Source: Pseudomonas sp. GD04019
GTDB lineage: Bacteria; Pseudomonadota; Gammaproteobacteria; Pseudomonadales; Pseudomonadaceae
DNA: 64,000 nt
Assembly: GCF_029837695.1 (NCBI RefSeq)
Contig: NZ_JAOEEA010000015.1
Span: forward strand, 1 to 64,000
Direction of reading: 5' to 3'
In this document: one piece after another, positions 1 through 9,502 of the stretch
How positions within the stretch are numbered: the stretch's first letter is position 1
Layout: each line of letters begins with the position of its first letter
Position numbers and translations under genes: made by a program
The notes under the pieces: generated by a model
Database searches by the model: none
Told to the model about the DNA's origin: nothing
What the model saw: the letters and a program-made list of their open reading frames with translations, nothing else

Positions 1-59
1 AGGCTTCGCATAATATATATTATGTTAAACGATAGGCCATGTGCGTTAGCTTGCCTTGA

Positions 60-225
60 AGAAGGCAAACCATCGGACATTGCCTTTCGCGGTAGGCAGT
101 CTGGGACTTTTGGCCGGATTGGACCTGTTTTTTGATCGCCTTGGAAGGCAACTTGGGACTTTGTTGGTGTTTTAGAAGGCAATGTGGGACTCCATCTGCT
201 TCTTGGAAGTCAATGTGGGACATCG
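60..225. repeat. Array of short imperfect direct repeats
   Basis: Five imperfect copies of a motif close to GGAAGGCAATGTGGGACT start near 60, 91, 143, 174 and 205. The spacing is 31, 52, 31 and 31 bp, so copies keep a register of about three helical turns. Arrays of this kind are typical of transposase-binding sites at the ends of Mu/Tn7/IS21-like elements, but no transposase is adjacent in the window. A further half unit (TGAAGGCAATG) lies at 1156. The rest of 1-503 holds no convincing gene; a short leftward reading frame across the array is made of the repeats themselves. Confidence 0.6.
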
Positions 226-270
226 CTCCTGGTCTCTTCCATCAATAATAACGGCTTATAGTGGAAATAT

Positions 271-325
271 CTGATATGCACCGAGGCCGCTGATAAGGCC
301 GAACTCAGGGGTGCCAACAAAGCTG
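271..325 (+). repeat. Direct repeat copy 1 flanking the DUF3302 segment
   Basis: About 55 bp resemble 1168-1222. Shared blocks include ATGCA, CCGCTGATA and CCAACAAAGCT. The two copies bracket the DUF3302 gene and its flanks. Confidence 0.55.
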
Positions 326-503
326 TCATCCACAGCCTTGGTACCCAACGAGGCTCATGCGATTAGGCGGACATAGTGAATGTCCTGATTACTGTTGTCC
401 GTACGACCTGCGGTGCCTGACGGCAGATCGACTCAATCCGAGACGATCACGATATTGATCGACAAATCACCTAAGACGGTGAGTACGCGCAAAAGTCCAT
501 CGC

Positions 504-869
504 TCAGATTCTCTCGCAGGAATCGATCTCACCCGAATCTAGTGCCTCCCCTGCATACTCCTCCAACCGTTCGATACGCTGTTGTAGTTCAGCTACTTGT
601 TGCTCTAGGCGAACGACACGGCTTTGCGGGCTGCCATCGCCAAAGCCCCAGCCGCGGTCTTCCCGGTAAAGGGTCGCCCATATCCACAGGAACGGCCAGA
701 GTGCATGCAATGTGAACATACTGACCCAGCCGGCGGCATGGATCGAATCCTGATGGGGGTGGTTGCGCTGCCTGGCAATTTCGCAAGGGATGTCATGGAT
801 AACAATCATCCCGTAAAACAGTACCAACCCAACAAAAATCAATAAACCCAGTTCAAAGTAATCGAGCAA
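504..869 (-). CDS. DUF3302 (YiaW-like) inner-membrane protein
   Basis: The protein has one clear membrane helix near its N-terminus (LDYFELGLLIFVGLVLFYG), then HDIPCEIARQRNHPHQDSIH, a second hydrophobic stretch with WPFLWIWATLYR, and a C-terminal coiled coil (LEQQVAELQQRIERLEE). This matches the DUF3302/YiaW family, about 105-125 residues, of unknown function and usually paired with an HlyD-like membrane-fusion protein (YiaV). No partner is visible here. I chose the TTG start at 869, preceded by GGAAG at a suitable distance, because the family begins at this point. An in-frame ATG at 938 would add about 23 residues that look unlike the family. Confidence 0.65.
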   Translation of the reverse strand: MLDYFELGLLIFVGLVLFYGMIVIHDIPCEIARQRNHPHQDSIHAAGWVSMFTLHALWPFLWIWATLYREDRGWGFGDGSPQSRVVRLEQQVAELQQRIERLEEYAGEALDSGEIDSCERI

Positions 870-938
870 AGTTTCTTCCGTCCGTGGAGAACTAAACACT
901 ATTGGCAGTGTAGTGCAGAGGGCTATGGCCTGCCCCAT

Positions 939-1287
939 AGCCCTGCCGCGCTTGCCCCGAGGGCTCTACCTCCTCTGTGTCACCATGGACGTTGCCATCA
1001 TCCTGCGGCCAGCCTGGCGCTTGATCTCGAGCAAGATAAGTGGTGACGAATTCGCGACGCAGGCGGTGACTGCGCATCTCCGGCATATTCAACATGCACA
1101 GCGGTCGCAGCACGGGCGCCAATACCGGAGGCAACTTAGACTTCATTGGGGCTTTTGAAGGCAATGCCTGAAATGCATCGAGACCGCTGATAGGCTGAGT
1201 TCTAGAGGCACCAACAAAGCTTCCACACCAACGGATGGGGTCTGGGATTCAACCAGCTCCACCCGCTTCTGGTTTACCGGACTCTGG
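939..1287. other. Non-coding stretch with repeat copy
   Basis: I see no supported gene. A leftward reading frame of 90 residues crosses 892-1164 but has no recognisable domain or good ribosome site. The stretch contains the second copy of the 55-bp direct repeat at 1168-1222. Confidence 0.4.
1168..1222 (+). repeat. Direct repeat copy 2
   Basis: Diverged copy of 271-325, again followed by CCAACAAAGCTT. It is preceded at 1156 by a unit of the GAAGGCAATG repeat class found at 60-225, so repeats and duplication travel together. Confidence 0.5.
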
Positions 1288-2187
1288 CTAGCTTCGTGCC
1301 GAATGAGTGTTGCGAGTCCGGCGAGTTTGGGACATCCGCTTAAACGGAGCTACCAGTTGAGCCCCATATGCCGTTGGGTAGTCACGCTCTTGTAGCCCTA
1401 CCTGGGCATCGCCGAGCTTGTCTGTTCCAGCGTAGAAGGTCCTAAACAGGTGATCCCACAGGAGCAAGAACTCGCCGAAGTTAACCTGAGCATCTTCAAA
1501 CTCACGCTTGTGGTGCCAGCGGTGTGTCTCAGCAACGCCAATCACATTGCTCATCCAGCCTAGCGAGTAGTCCAGATTGGAATGCTGAAATGCAAGATGT
1601 ACTGTCAGGATGCCAAACCAGGTTGCGACGAGAGATGAAGGTGTTCCCATCGCGAAGAGCACCAAGAGTCCAGGGCCCGCCATGATCGCCGCGTGTAGTG
1701 GATGTCGACGCTCGCCATTCATCCAGTAAAGTCGCTCTGCACTGTGATGGGGTTCATGCAGGTGCCATAGCCAAGGCACGTAGTGGCTGAGTCGGTGCAT
1801 GCCGTAGAGACTGAGATCCAAAACCATGGCTACGATGAGTAGCTTGCACCACAGCGGCAGATCCGTTGGGAAGGTACGCGCAGCGTCAGGCACCCAATCG
1901 CCCAGCCGAGCCAGAACCGCAGCGGTGAACTGGATGACGGACAGATTCACGATCAGGTGGAGCAGATCGGTCAGTGTATCGTGGTGGTCGGCAAGCCAGC
2001 TCTGACGGAACGGTTGTAGACGCTCCAGCATGGCGACCAGAATAATTCCGACTACGGCAATCAGGGCTGTGCTGGGCCAATATGGCAAGCCCTCGTATAG
2101 CTGCCAGATCATCCAGCCAGCCGTACCGCCAAATATGACGGGATAGCTGAACCAGCGGATCATGAATCTTAAGCAATTGTTCATCAT
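1288..2187 (-). CDS. Sterol desaturase / fatty acid hydroxylase family protein (copy 1)
   Basis: An integral membrane di-iron oxygenase of the fatty-acid-hydroxylase superfamily, about 300 residues. The three His clusters are visible: HRLSH, HEPHHSAERLYW and HRWHH, with several hydrophobic segments. The start at 2187 (ATGATGAAC) follows an AGAGGGGG ribosome site; a longer frame to 2427 runs over the AraC gene and is rejected. The substrate is unknown. It lies just downstream of an AraC regulator in the same direction, and the pair is repeated as a diverged copy at 46237-47921. In metal-resistance elements such genes are common passengers, possibly altering membrane lipids; that role is inference. 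Confidence 0.8.
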   Translation of the reverse strand: MMNNCLRFMIRWFSYPVIFGGTAGWMIWQLYEGLPYWPSTALIAVVGIILVAMLERLQPFRQSWLADHHDTLTDLLHLIVNLSVIQFTAAVLARLGDWVPDAARTFPTDLPLWCKLLIVAMVLDLSLYGMHRLSHYVPWLWHLHEPHHSAERLYWMNGERRHPLHAAIMAGPGLLVLFAMGTPSSLVATWFGILTVHLAFQHSNLDYSLGWMSNVIGVAETHRWHHKREFEDAQVNFGEFLLLWDHLFRTFYAGTDKLGDAQVGLQERDYPTAYGAQLVAPFKRMSQTRRTRNTHSARS

Positions 2188-2258
2188 GCGGCCCCCTCTT
2201 CTTGATGACCCTACGTTAAGCGGCCCCCAGGGTTCTGGCTTGAACAAAAAAGCTGATC

Positions 2259-2987
2259 TCAGCTGCTGAGACTGACCTGGCTCAGAGCTGAAGAAGGATC
2301 GAGGCCAAAGAGGCTGCGAAAGGTGCGAGAAAAGTGCGCGGAATCCGAGAATCCTGCTGCATGGGCGGCCCCTGTCAGACTTTGGCCAGCAGTAATGAGT
2401 TGTAACGCAGCGACCAGGCGAAGCCACTTACGGTAGCTGCGCAATGGCAAGCCAGTCTGTTCAACAAACCAATGAGAAAAGCGAGTCGTCGACAGGTGCA
2501 TCAGATCTGCCAGTTCTTGTCTGCCATTGGTGGGCTCGTTCAAGGCTTCCAGGACAAGTTGCAGCCGTGGATCGATGATTGGTAGATCGGTGAGATTAAG
2601 AAATTGGCGAACCGCTCCCCGCATTTTCTGTGCGGTGATACAGGGAGTTGCCAATAGTGTCTGCAGAGACAAAATGCTTTGCACATCGATAGGCAAGATG
2701 CTCGTAGAGGCAGTGAATGCCCGTGCCTCCTCAGAAAGTGCATCAAGGTAAATCGAAATAACCTCGACTGCTTCGATTCGATGAGTGACGCCCGCTTGAA
2801 TGCAAATGGCTCGGGCCGTGACGTGGCTACCAGGTGTAGTCACCGTCAAGTCGTGGTTGATACCAATGGTGATCTGGTGAGCCATGTGGCGGTGCCAATC
2901 ATGATTGCCTACCTGCCCTAAAAACACCCCGAAACCTGGAGATACCCAGGCTTTGCCGTGCCAGCTGGCGCTATGTGATGCAATCAC
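2259..2987 (-). CDS. AraC-family transcriptional regulator (copy 1)
   Basis: The N-terminal half is a cupin-like sensor (WHRHMAHQITIGI, THRIEAVEVISIYLD). The C-terminal half is an AraC double helix-turn-helix with LADLMHLSTTRFSHWFVEQTGLPL and AHAAGFSDSAHFSRTFRSLFGLDP. The GTG start at 2987 has GAGGAAC upstream and gives a length close to its paralogue at 47175-47921; an upstream GTG at 3029 is possible. It is transcribed with the sterol-desaturase-like gene downstream and probably controls it. It also lies divergently from the copper efflux operon starting at 3134. Confidence 0.8.
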   Translation of the reverse strand: MIASHSASWHGKAWVSPGFGVFLGQVGNHDWHRHMAHQITIGINHDLTVTTPGSHVTARAICIQAGVTHRIEAVEVISIYLDALSEEARAFTASTSILPIDVQSILSLQTLLATPCITAQKMRGAVRQFLNLTDLPIIDPRLQLVLEALNEPTNGRQELADLMHLSTTRFSHWFVEQTGLPLRSYRKWLRLVAALQLITAGQSLTGAAHAAGFSDSAHFSRTFRSLFGLDPSSALSQVSLSS

Positions 2988-3133
2988 CTGATAGTTCCTC
3001 TGTTTTCCGCACCCTACTCCGAATGACACTCTATTTGATCCAAATCAACGAAGTGCTGTTATCGTCAAAAGGAACGCTCATGCCTCGGGGCAATCTGCTA
3101 TCGTCGCCCTATCGCCCCGCCTGGTGAATTGCT

Positions 3134-3478
3134 GTGCGTCGGATTGGATTGATCCTGCTAATGATTGCTAGCCTCGTGCTGCCGACCTTCGGCGGTGTGG
3201 CTTTCAGCATGCCGGCACAACCTTGCCCGATGCAGAGCGCCGATCATCAGAACCATGCAACGGCTGATGCTCCTTGCTGCGAACAAATGGACAAGTCCGA
3301 TGGGCTGGCCAGTAAGTCCCCCTGCAAGTCCGGTCAGGAATGCAAAACCGGAGGGCTTCTCCAGACCACCGTGATCAAGAGCATATCCCCTCTCCTCTCA
3401 CGCCCCGAAATATTGCTGACCCAGTCGGTGATTAAGCGAGAGCCTGCAGGACTCTGGCGCCCTCCTCGTTTCGTCTAA
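3134..3478 (+). CDS. Small Cys/His-rich periplasmic protein ahead of cusCBA (CopL/CzcI-like)
   Basis: 114 residues with an N-terminal signal peptide (MRRIGLILLMIASLVLPTFGG). After cleavage, a metal-ligand-rich segment holds CPMQSADHQNH, CCEQM and CKSGQEC. Small Cys/His proteins of this sort often open Czc/Cus/Cop clusters as metal-binding accessory or regulatory proteins (CzcI, CopL). The start is GTG. It is separated by about 90 bp from the outer-membrane channel gene and likely shares its operon. The family assignment is by context and composition only. Confidence 0.6.
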   Translation: MRRIGLILLMIASLVLPTFGGVAFSMPAQPCPMQSADHQNHATADAPCCEQMDKSDGLASKSPCKSGQECKTGGLLQTTVIKSISPLLSRPEILLTQSVIKREPAGLWRPPRFV

Positions 3479-3570
3479 TGCAGTGATCATCACGCGCCTT
3501 ACAGTCAGGCGCATCGTCGCGGCCACGTTTCGTTGTCTCGACCTCGATCAATCGCATTGGAGGCGAAAGC

Positions 3571-4833
3571 ATGTCCACTTTCCTTTTCCCACGCCGTGGC
3601 TATCTCGGCGTGTTGGCTGCCGCATTCTGGGCAGCTCCCTGGCTTGCCGCGCAGGCGCAGCCCCTAACCTTCGAACGAGCCCAAGCTCTGGCCGAGCAGA
3701 GTGCCCCTGAGAACCTCGCGCGCCAGGCGCAAGTGGAATCGGCACAGCAGGCTGTAGGGCCCGCAGACGCCCTGCCCGATCCCAAGCTGATTCTAGGCAT
3801 CGACAACCTGCCGATCGAAGGCCCTGACCGTTACACCCTGAATCGTGACTCCATGACCATGCGCCGCATTGGACTCATGCAGGAGGTCCCCAACAGCGAC
3901 AAGCGTCTGGCCCGTCGCCAACTGGCCGAAGCCTCCATGACGCGGGCCGAAGCCGAGCAACGTGCCATGCAGTTGGAGATCAAGCGCCAGACGGCATTGA
4001 GCTGGTTGGATGTCTACTACGCCGAACGCAGTGTTGGCCTCTTCGATCAACTGGAGCAGCAGATCGACATGCTCCGCTCGACGGTGCAATCGCTGATCGC
4101 CGGCGGCAGCGTTCAGCCTGGTGAGCTGTTGCAGGCCGACCAAGAAGCTCTGGCACTGCAGGATCGGCGAGATGAGCTGAATCGCGATGTGGCGATCGCT
4201 CGGGCCAAGCTGCGGCGCTGGATCGGCAACGAGGCCGATCAACCTCTGACCGGCAACGTGCCCAACCTGAGCCTTGAAGCTCCGCATTTGCACCACCGCT
4301 TGGCTCAGCATCCCGACTTGCGAGCAGCATCGGCCCGGGTTGGCGAGGCCAGCGCTGAGCTGGACGAGGCGATCGCCGAGAAGACGCCTGACTGGGGTGT
4401 TGAGCTTGCCTACAACAACCGCGACAACCAGTTCGGCGACATGGTGATGGTGCAGTTCACCTTCGACCTTCCGATGTTTGTTGGCACCCGCCAGGGGCCC
4501 AAGATCAACGCCAAGCAGCAGAGCGTGGCGCAGATGGAAGCCGAGCAGGAAGTGCTGCTGCGGGCCCATCAGGCCGAGCTGGAAAGCGGCCTGGCTGAGC
4601 TTGACCAACTTCGCAGAACCCTGACGCGCACCGAAAGCACTGTGATCCCGCTGGCTAGCAAACGCTCTGATCTCGAACTGGCCGCCTACCAGGCCGGCAA
4701 CAGCCAGCTGACATCCGTCATCACCGCCAAGCGCGATCTGATCGAGGCGCAGCTGCGGCAGATCGAACAGCAGCGCAAGCTGAGCCAGCTCTCCGCAAGC
4801 CTGTATTACGCGTATGTGGAGGGACTGAAATGA
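3571..4833 (+). CDS. Outer-membrane efflux channel, TolC/CusC family
   Basis: 420 residues with a signal peptide ending near AQAQP, then the two long helical repeats of outer-membrane efflux proteins (LTFERAQALAEQ...; a second helical repeat after LRAASARVGEASAELDEAI). It forms the outer-membrane exit duct of the RND tripartite pump with the next two genes. GGAGG lies 7 bp ahead of the ATG. Its stop overlaps the start of the adaptor gene (ATGA), which argues for translational coupling. It is slightly shorter than E. coli CusC (457), which is normal for CzcC-like forms. Confidence 0.9.
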   Translation: MSTFLFPRRGYLGVLAAAFWAAPWLAAQAQPLTFERAQALAEQSAPENLARQAQVESAQQAVGPADALPDPKLILGIDNLPIEGPDRYTLNRDSMTMRRIGLMQEVPNSDKRLARRQLAEASMTRAEAEQRAMQLEIKRQTALSWLDVYYAERSVGLFDQLEQQIDMLRSTVQSLIAGGSVQPGELLQADQEALALQDRRDELNRDVAIARAKLRRWIGNEADQPLTGNVPNLSLEAPHLHHRLAQHPDLRAASARVGEASAELDEAIAEKTPDWGVELAYNNRDNQFGDMVMVQFTFDLPMFVGTRQGPKINAKQQSVAQMEAEQEVLLRAHQAELESGLAELDQLRRTLTRTESTVIPLASKRSDLELAAYQAGNSQLTSVITAKRDLIEAQLRQIEQQRKLSQLSASLYYAYVEGLK

Positions 4834-6290
4834 AGGTTTCGGCATTTGGTTTTGCGGTCGCCATGCTGGCCGTTGGGATTGCGGCGGCAGGCGGTGGCTA
4901 CTGGCTGGCCCAGAGGCAGGCCGGACATAACGTCATGCCAAGCAGCACGCAGCCGAATGAGCGCAAAGTGCTCTACTGGTACGACCCGATGCAGCCGGAG
5001 CAGCGCTTCGATAAACCGGGCAAATCACCCTTCATGGATATGGAACTTGTCCCCAAGTACGCGGGGGCTGCACAGGAGTCGTCTGCCCTGAGCGTGCCCG
5101 CTCAAGCCGTGCAAAACCTTGGGATGCGAACCTCAAAGGTGGTCCGCGGGGTACTTCCCTCCAGTATCGAAGCGGTCGGCTCTTTGGCCTACAACCAGCG
5201 CGAGGTGGCAAACCTCCAGGCCCGCGCTGGCGGATTCGTCGAGCGAATCTACGGGCGTGCTCCGGGCGATGTACTGCCCGCCGGCACGCCTCTCGTCGAC
5301 CTCCTGATTCCCGAATGGTCCGCAGCCCAGCTGGAGTTCCTGGCGGTACTGCTCACCGGTGATACCCGCCTAATCGCCGCAGGCCAGGAACGACTGCGCC
5401 TGCTGGGCATGCCGCAAACGCTGATCGAACAGGTTCGACGCAGCGGCATACCACGAGCGGTGCAAACCCTCACCACACCTATCAGCGGCGAGCTCCAAGC
5501 CTTGGAGGTACGCGCTGGGATGACCGTCGAAGCCGGGCAGGATCTGGCGCGGGTCAATGGGCTGTCCACGGTCTGGCTCGATGCGGCGATACCCGAAGCA
5601 ATGGCTGGAACGGTTCAAATTGGGGCCGATATCCGCGCCACCCTGACAGCCTTCCCTGGGCAACCGCTACAAGGCCGGATTATCGCCTTGTTGCCGAGTG
5701 CAGACCCGCAAACGCGTACGGTCACCGTGCGCAGCGAATTGCCCAACCCTGCTGGCAAGCTACGCCCCGGTATGTTTGCGTCCGTGAGCCTGAACAGTGG
5801 AGTCGAGCAGCCCGCGCTGCTTGTGCCAAGTGAGGCGGTAATCCGTACCGGCAAACGGGCACTGGTGATGCTGGCCGACGGCGACGGGCGCTACCGCCCA
5901 CAGGAAATCACCCTGGGCCGCGAAGCCGATGGACGCCTGGAGGTGTTGTCTGGCCTTGAGGAAGGACAGGCGGTCGTCACCTCTGGCCAGTTCCTGATCG
6001 ATTCGGAAGCCAGCCTCCAAGGTGTCATGGCCAGCAGCGCGGAACAGGACAGTACGAAGAGGCTGCATGAGTCCCATGGCGTGATTCGCGCCCTGGATGC
6101 GCAGCAGGTCACCCTGGAGCACGGGCCCTTCGAGAGCCTGAACATGCCCGGCATGACCATGGCGTTTCCGCTGGCCAGCCCAGAGGTGGCCGCCGGCCTC
6201 GAGCCCGGGGACCGGGTGCGCATCGGTGCCCGGCAGACGGACTCCGGCCTGCTGATCGAGCTGCTCAGCAAGGAAGGAGGCCAGCCATGA
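4830..6290 (+). CDS. Copper/silver RND efflux periplasmic adaptor, CusB-like, with CusF-like C-terminal domain
   Basis: 486 residues. An N-terminal membrane anchor/signal is followed by a heavy-metal-binding domain (YWYDPMQPEQRFDKPGKSPF, then MDMELVPKY) and the HlyD-type barrel-sandwich and hairpin. At the end is a CusF-like copper-binding domain (HGVIRALDAQQVTLEHGPFE...MPGMTMAF). The fusion of CusB and CusF functions fits copper or silver transport rather than cobalt-zinc-cadmium. The adaptor links pump and channel and hands metal to the pump. Start and stop codons overlap both neighbours by 4 bp. Confidence 0.92.
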   Translation: MKVSAFGFAVAMLAVGIAAAGGGYWLAQRQAGHNVMPSSTQPNERKVLYWYDPMQPEQRFDKPGKSPFMDMELVPKYAGAAQESSALSVPAQAVQNLGMRTSKVVRGVLPSSIEAVGSLAYNQREVANLQARAGGFVERIYGRAPGDVLPAGTPLVDLLIPEWSAAQLEFLAVLLTGDTRLIAAGQERLRLLGMPQTLIEQVRRSGIPRAVQTLTTPISGELQALEVRAGMTVEAGQDLARVNGLSTVWLDAAIPEAMAGTVQIGADIRATLTAFPGQPLQGRIIALLPSADPQTRTVTVRSELPNPAGKLRPGMFASVSLNSGVEQPALLVPSEAVIRTGKRALVMLADGDGRYRPQEITLGREADGRLEVLSGLEEGQAVVTSGQFLIDSEASLQGVMASSAEQDSTKRLHESHGVIRALDAQQVTLEHGPFESLNMPGMTMAFPLASPEVAAGLEPGDRVRIGARQTDSGLLIELLSKEGGQP

Positions 6291-9200
6291 TCGAGCGCCT
6301 GATTCACTGGTCGATCGGCAATCGCTTCCTGGTGCTGCTGGCGACCTTGTTCATCACCGCGCTGGGCCTCTGGTCGCTGCGCAGCACGCCGCTGGATGCA
6401 CTGCCGGATCTGTCCGATACCCAGGTCATCATCAGAACCAGCTTTCCCGGCCAGGCGCCGCAGATCATCGAGAACCAGGTGACCTACCCGCTGGCCACCA
6501 CCATGCTCTCGGTGCCGGGGGCGAAGACGGTACGCGGCTACTCGTTCTTCGGTGACTCCTTCGTCTACGTGCTGTTCGAGGACGGTACTGACCTCTACTG
6601 GGCGCGCTCGCGGGTACTGGAGTACCTCAACCAGGCCCAGGAGCGCCTGCCCGAGGGCGTAACCACTACCCTGGGGCCGGACGCCACCGGCGTGGGCTGG
6701 ATCTACCAGTACGCCCTAGTCGACCGCAGCGGCAAGCATGACCTCGCCCAACTACGTGCGCTGCAGGATTGGTTTCTCAAATACGAGCTGAAGAGCCTCC
6801 CCAACGTCGCCGAGGTGGCCACCCTCGGTGGCATGGTCAAGCAGTACCAGGTCGTGCTCGACCCCCAGAAATTGGTGGCCTATGGCGTGACTCAACAAGA
6901 GATCGAGGCAGCCCTGAAGAGTGCCAACCAGGAAACCGGTGGTGCCATCCTGGAGCTGGCGGAGCGTGAGTATATGGTGCGAGCCTCAGGCTATCTGCAG
7001 AGTCTGGAAGACTTTCGCAATGTGCCGCTGCGGGCCACAGCAAGCGGGGTTCCGGTGCTGTTGGGCCAGGTGGCCACCATTCAACTTGGGCCGGAGATGC
7101 GCCGAGGCATTGCCGAGCTGGACGGCCACGGCGAAGTGGTCGGCGGCGTGGTCATTCTGCGCTCTGGCAAGAATGCCCAGGACACCATCCAGGCGGTGAA
7201 GGCCAAACTGGATGCCTTGAAAGCCAGCCTGCCCGCCGGCGTCGAGGTGGTTACCACCTATGATCGCTCCCAACTGATAAAGCGCGCCATCGACAACCTC
7301 AGCTACAAGCTGCTGGAAGAGTTCGTGGTGGTCGCCCTGGTTTGCCTGATCTTCCTCTGGCATCTGCGCTCGTCGCTGGTAGCGATCATCACCCTGCCCT
7401 TGGGCATCCTGATGGCCTTCATCGTCATGCGCTACCAGGGCATCAACGCCAACATCATGTCGCTTGGCGGCATCGCCATCGCCATTGGCGCCATGGTCGA
7501 TGCCGCGGTGGTGATGATCGAGAACGCCCACAAGCACATCGAGGCCTGGAAGGCCCGTAATCCTGATAATCAGCTCCATGGCGAGGCGCACTGGCGGGTG
7601 ATTGGCGAAGCCGCGGCCGAAGTCGGGCCAGCATTGTTCTTCAGCTTGCTGATCATCACCCTGTCCTTCCTCCCCGTCTTCACACTGGAGGCCCAGGAAG
7701 GCCGACTCTTCGGTCCGCTGGCCTTTACCAAGACCTATGCCATGGCGGCCGCTGCCGGACTATCGGTCACCCTGGTGCCGGTGCTGATGGGCTACTGGAT
7801 TCGCGGGCATATCCCCAGCGAGCAGCAAAATCCTTTGAACCGCTGGCTGATCAATGCTTACCGGCCGGTGCTGGAGTTTGTTCTGGCCTGGCCCAAGGCC
7901 ACGCTTGCTATGGCCTTGCTGGTCTTCCTCTCCAGCCTCTGGCCCCTCAGCAGACTGGGTGGCGAGTTCCTACCGCCCATGGACGAGGGCGATCTTTTGT
8001 ATATGCCGTCGGCCCTGCCCGGCTTGCCTGCAAGCAAGGCAACACAACTGCTGCAGCAGACCAACCGGATGATCCTCACGGTGCCGGAAGTGGCGCGGGT
8101 GTTCGGCAAGGCCGGGCGGGCGGAAACCGCTACCGACCCAGCGCCGCTGGAGATGTTCGAGACCACGGTGCAATTCAAGCCGCGTGAGCAGTGGCGCCCG
8201 GGAATGACGTCGGAAAAGCTCATCGAGGAACTGGATCAGGCGGTGAAAGTTCCGGGGCTGTCCAACATCTGGGTTCCGCCGATTCGTAACCGCATCGACA
8301 TGCTGGCGACGGGGATCAAGAGCCCGATTGGGGTCAAGGTTGCCGGCACCTCGCTGGCCGATATTGAGCGCCTCACCCGTGATATCGAAGCCGTGGCCAA
8401 GGATGTGCCCGGGGTAAGCTCCGCACTGGCAGAGCGCCTTACTGGCGGCCGTTACGTGGACATCCAGATCGATCGCCTGGCCGCAGCGCGCTATGGCCTG
8501 AGCATCGCCGACGTGCAGTCAATGGTGTCGGGGGCCATCGGCGGCAGCAACATCGGCGAAACGGTCGAGGGGCTGGCCCGCTTCCCGATTAGCCTGCGCT
8601 ATCCCAGGGAGTGGCGGGACAGCCCGGAGGCTTTGCGGCGGTTACCGATTCTGACCGCGACGGGCCAGCAAATTACATTAGGGACTGTCGCCCAGATCAG
8701 CCTGACTGATGGTCCACCGATGCTGCGTAGCGAGAACGGGCGTCTCTCGGGCTGGGTCTATGTCGATGTCCGCGGCCGGGACCTGGCATCGACAGTGCGT
8801 GAGTTACAGCAGCGGGTCACCGAGCGCGTCCAACTGGACGCAGGCATGACCGTCTCCTACTCCGGTCAGTTCGAGTTCCTGGAACGCGCCAATGCCCGAC
8901 TGACCTGGGTGGTACCGGCAACCCTGTTGATCATCTTCGTGCTGCTCAACCTGACCTTCAGCCGCTTCAGCGAGGCCTTGTTGATCATGGCCACCCTGCC
9001 CTTCGCCCTGTCGGGTGGTATCTGGCTGCTCTACTGGTTCGGCTTCAACCTGTCGGTGGCCACAGGGGTCGGCTTCATCGCCTTGGCCGGAGTCTCAGCC
9101 GAATTCGGGGTGATCATGCTGCTGTATCTGAAGAACGCCTGGCATGCACGCGTGGCTGCTGGGCGCAACGACTCTGCGGCACTGCTTGAGGCGATTCGCG

Positions 9201-9427
9201 AAGGCGCGGTGCTGCGTGTCAGGCCCAAGGTGATGACTGTGGCCGTGATCATCGCCGGGCTGCTGCCGATCCTGTGGGGAGGTGGCGCTGGCTCGGAGGT
9301 CATGAAGCGCATCGCCGCGCCCATGGTCGGAGGCATGATCACCGCACCACTGATGTCCATGCTGGTGTTGCCGGCCGCCTTTTGGCTGATGCGGAGACAT
9401 ACCAAAGCAAACGGTACCCCTTCATAG
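6287..9427 (+). CDS. Copper/silver RND efflux pump CusA
   Basis: 1046 residues, close to E. coli CusA (1047), with the duplicated 6+6 transmembrane topology of HAE/HME-RND pumps. The three methionines that bind Cu(I)/Ag(I) in CusA are in conserved contexts: Met573 (LLYMPSALPG), Met623 (APLEMFETT) and Met672 (NRIDMLATG), with the same numbering as reported for E. coli CusA. The proton-relay region with GAMVDAAVVMIENAHK is present. This supports monovalent copper/silver as substrate. GGAGG precedes the ATG, which overlaps the adaptor stop. Confidence 0.95.
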   Translation: MIERLIHWSIGNRFLVLLATLFITALGLWSLRSTPLDALPDLSDTQVIIRTSFPGQAPQIIENQVTYPLATTMLSVPGAKTVRGYSFFGDSFVYVLFEDGTDLYWARSRVLEYLNQAQERLPEGVTTTLGPDATGVGWIYQYALVDRSGKHDLAQLRALQDWFLKYELKSLPNVAEVATLGGMVKQYQVVLDPQKLVAYGVTQQEIEAALKSANQETGGAILELAEREYMVRASGYLQSLEDFRNVPLRATASGVPVLLGQVATIQLGPEMRRGIAELDGHGEVVGGVVILRSGKNAQDTIQAVKAKLDALKASLPAGVEVVTTYDRSQLIKRAIDNLSYKLLEEFVVVALVCLIFLWHLRSSLVAIITLPLGILMAFIVMRYQGINANIMSLGGIAIAIGAMVDAAVVMIENAHKHIEAWKARNPDNQLHGEAHWRVIGEAAAEVGPALFFSLLIITLSFLPVFTLEAQEGRLFGPLAFTKTYAMAAAAGLSVTLVPVLMGYWIRGHIPSEQQNPLNRWLINAYRPVLEFVLAWPKATLAMALLVFLSSLWPLSRLGGEFLPPMDEGDLLYMPSALPGLPASKATQLLQQTNRMILTVPEVARVFGKAGRAETATDPAPLEMFETTVQFKPREQWRPGMTSEKLIEELDQAVKVPGLSNIWVPPIRNRIDMLATGIKSPIGVKVAGTSLADIERLTRDIEAVAKDVPGVSSALAERLTGGRYVDIQIDRLAAARYGLSIADVQSMVSGAIGGSNIGETVEGLARFPISLRYPREWRDSPEALRRLPILTATGQQITLGTVAQISLTDGPPMLRSENGRLSGWVYVDVRGRDLASTVRELQQRVTERVQLDAGMTVSYSGQFEFLERANARLTWVVPATLLIIFVLLNLTFSRFSEALLIMATLPFALSGGIWLLYWFGFNLSVATGVGFIALAGVSAEFGVIMLLYLKNAWHARVAAGRNDSAALLEAIREGAVLRVRPKVMTVAVIIAGLLPILWGGGAGSEVMKRIAAPMVGGMITAPLMSMLVLPAAFWLMRRHTKANGTPS

Positions 9428-9502
9428 ATCGTCATCCTTCACTTGGGCCAATCCGAGACAGCTATGAGGTTTCAGTGATTGGCCTGGGTTCGTTGGATTG
9501 CC

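Noticed and set aside
20..223. A 67-residue leftward reading frame
   Set aside because: It consists of the direct-repeat array and has no protein-like composition.
3793..4845. A 350-residue leftward reading frame opposite the outer-membrane channel gene
   Set aside because: Shadow of the CusC-like gene in high-GC DNA; no start signal or recognisable domain.
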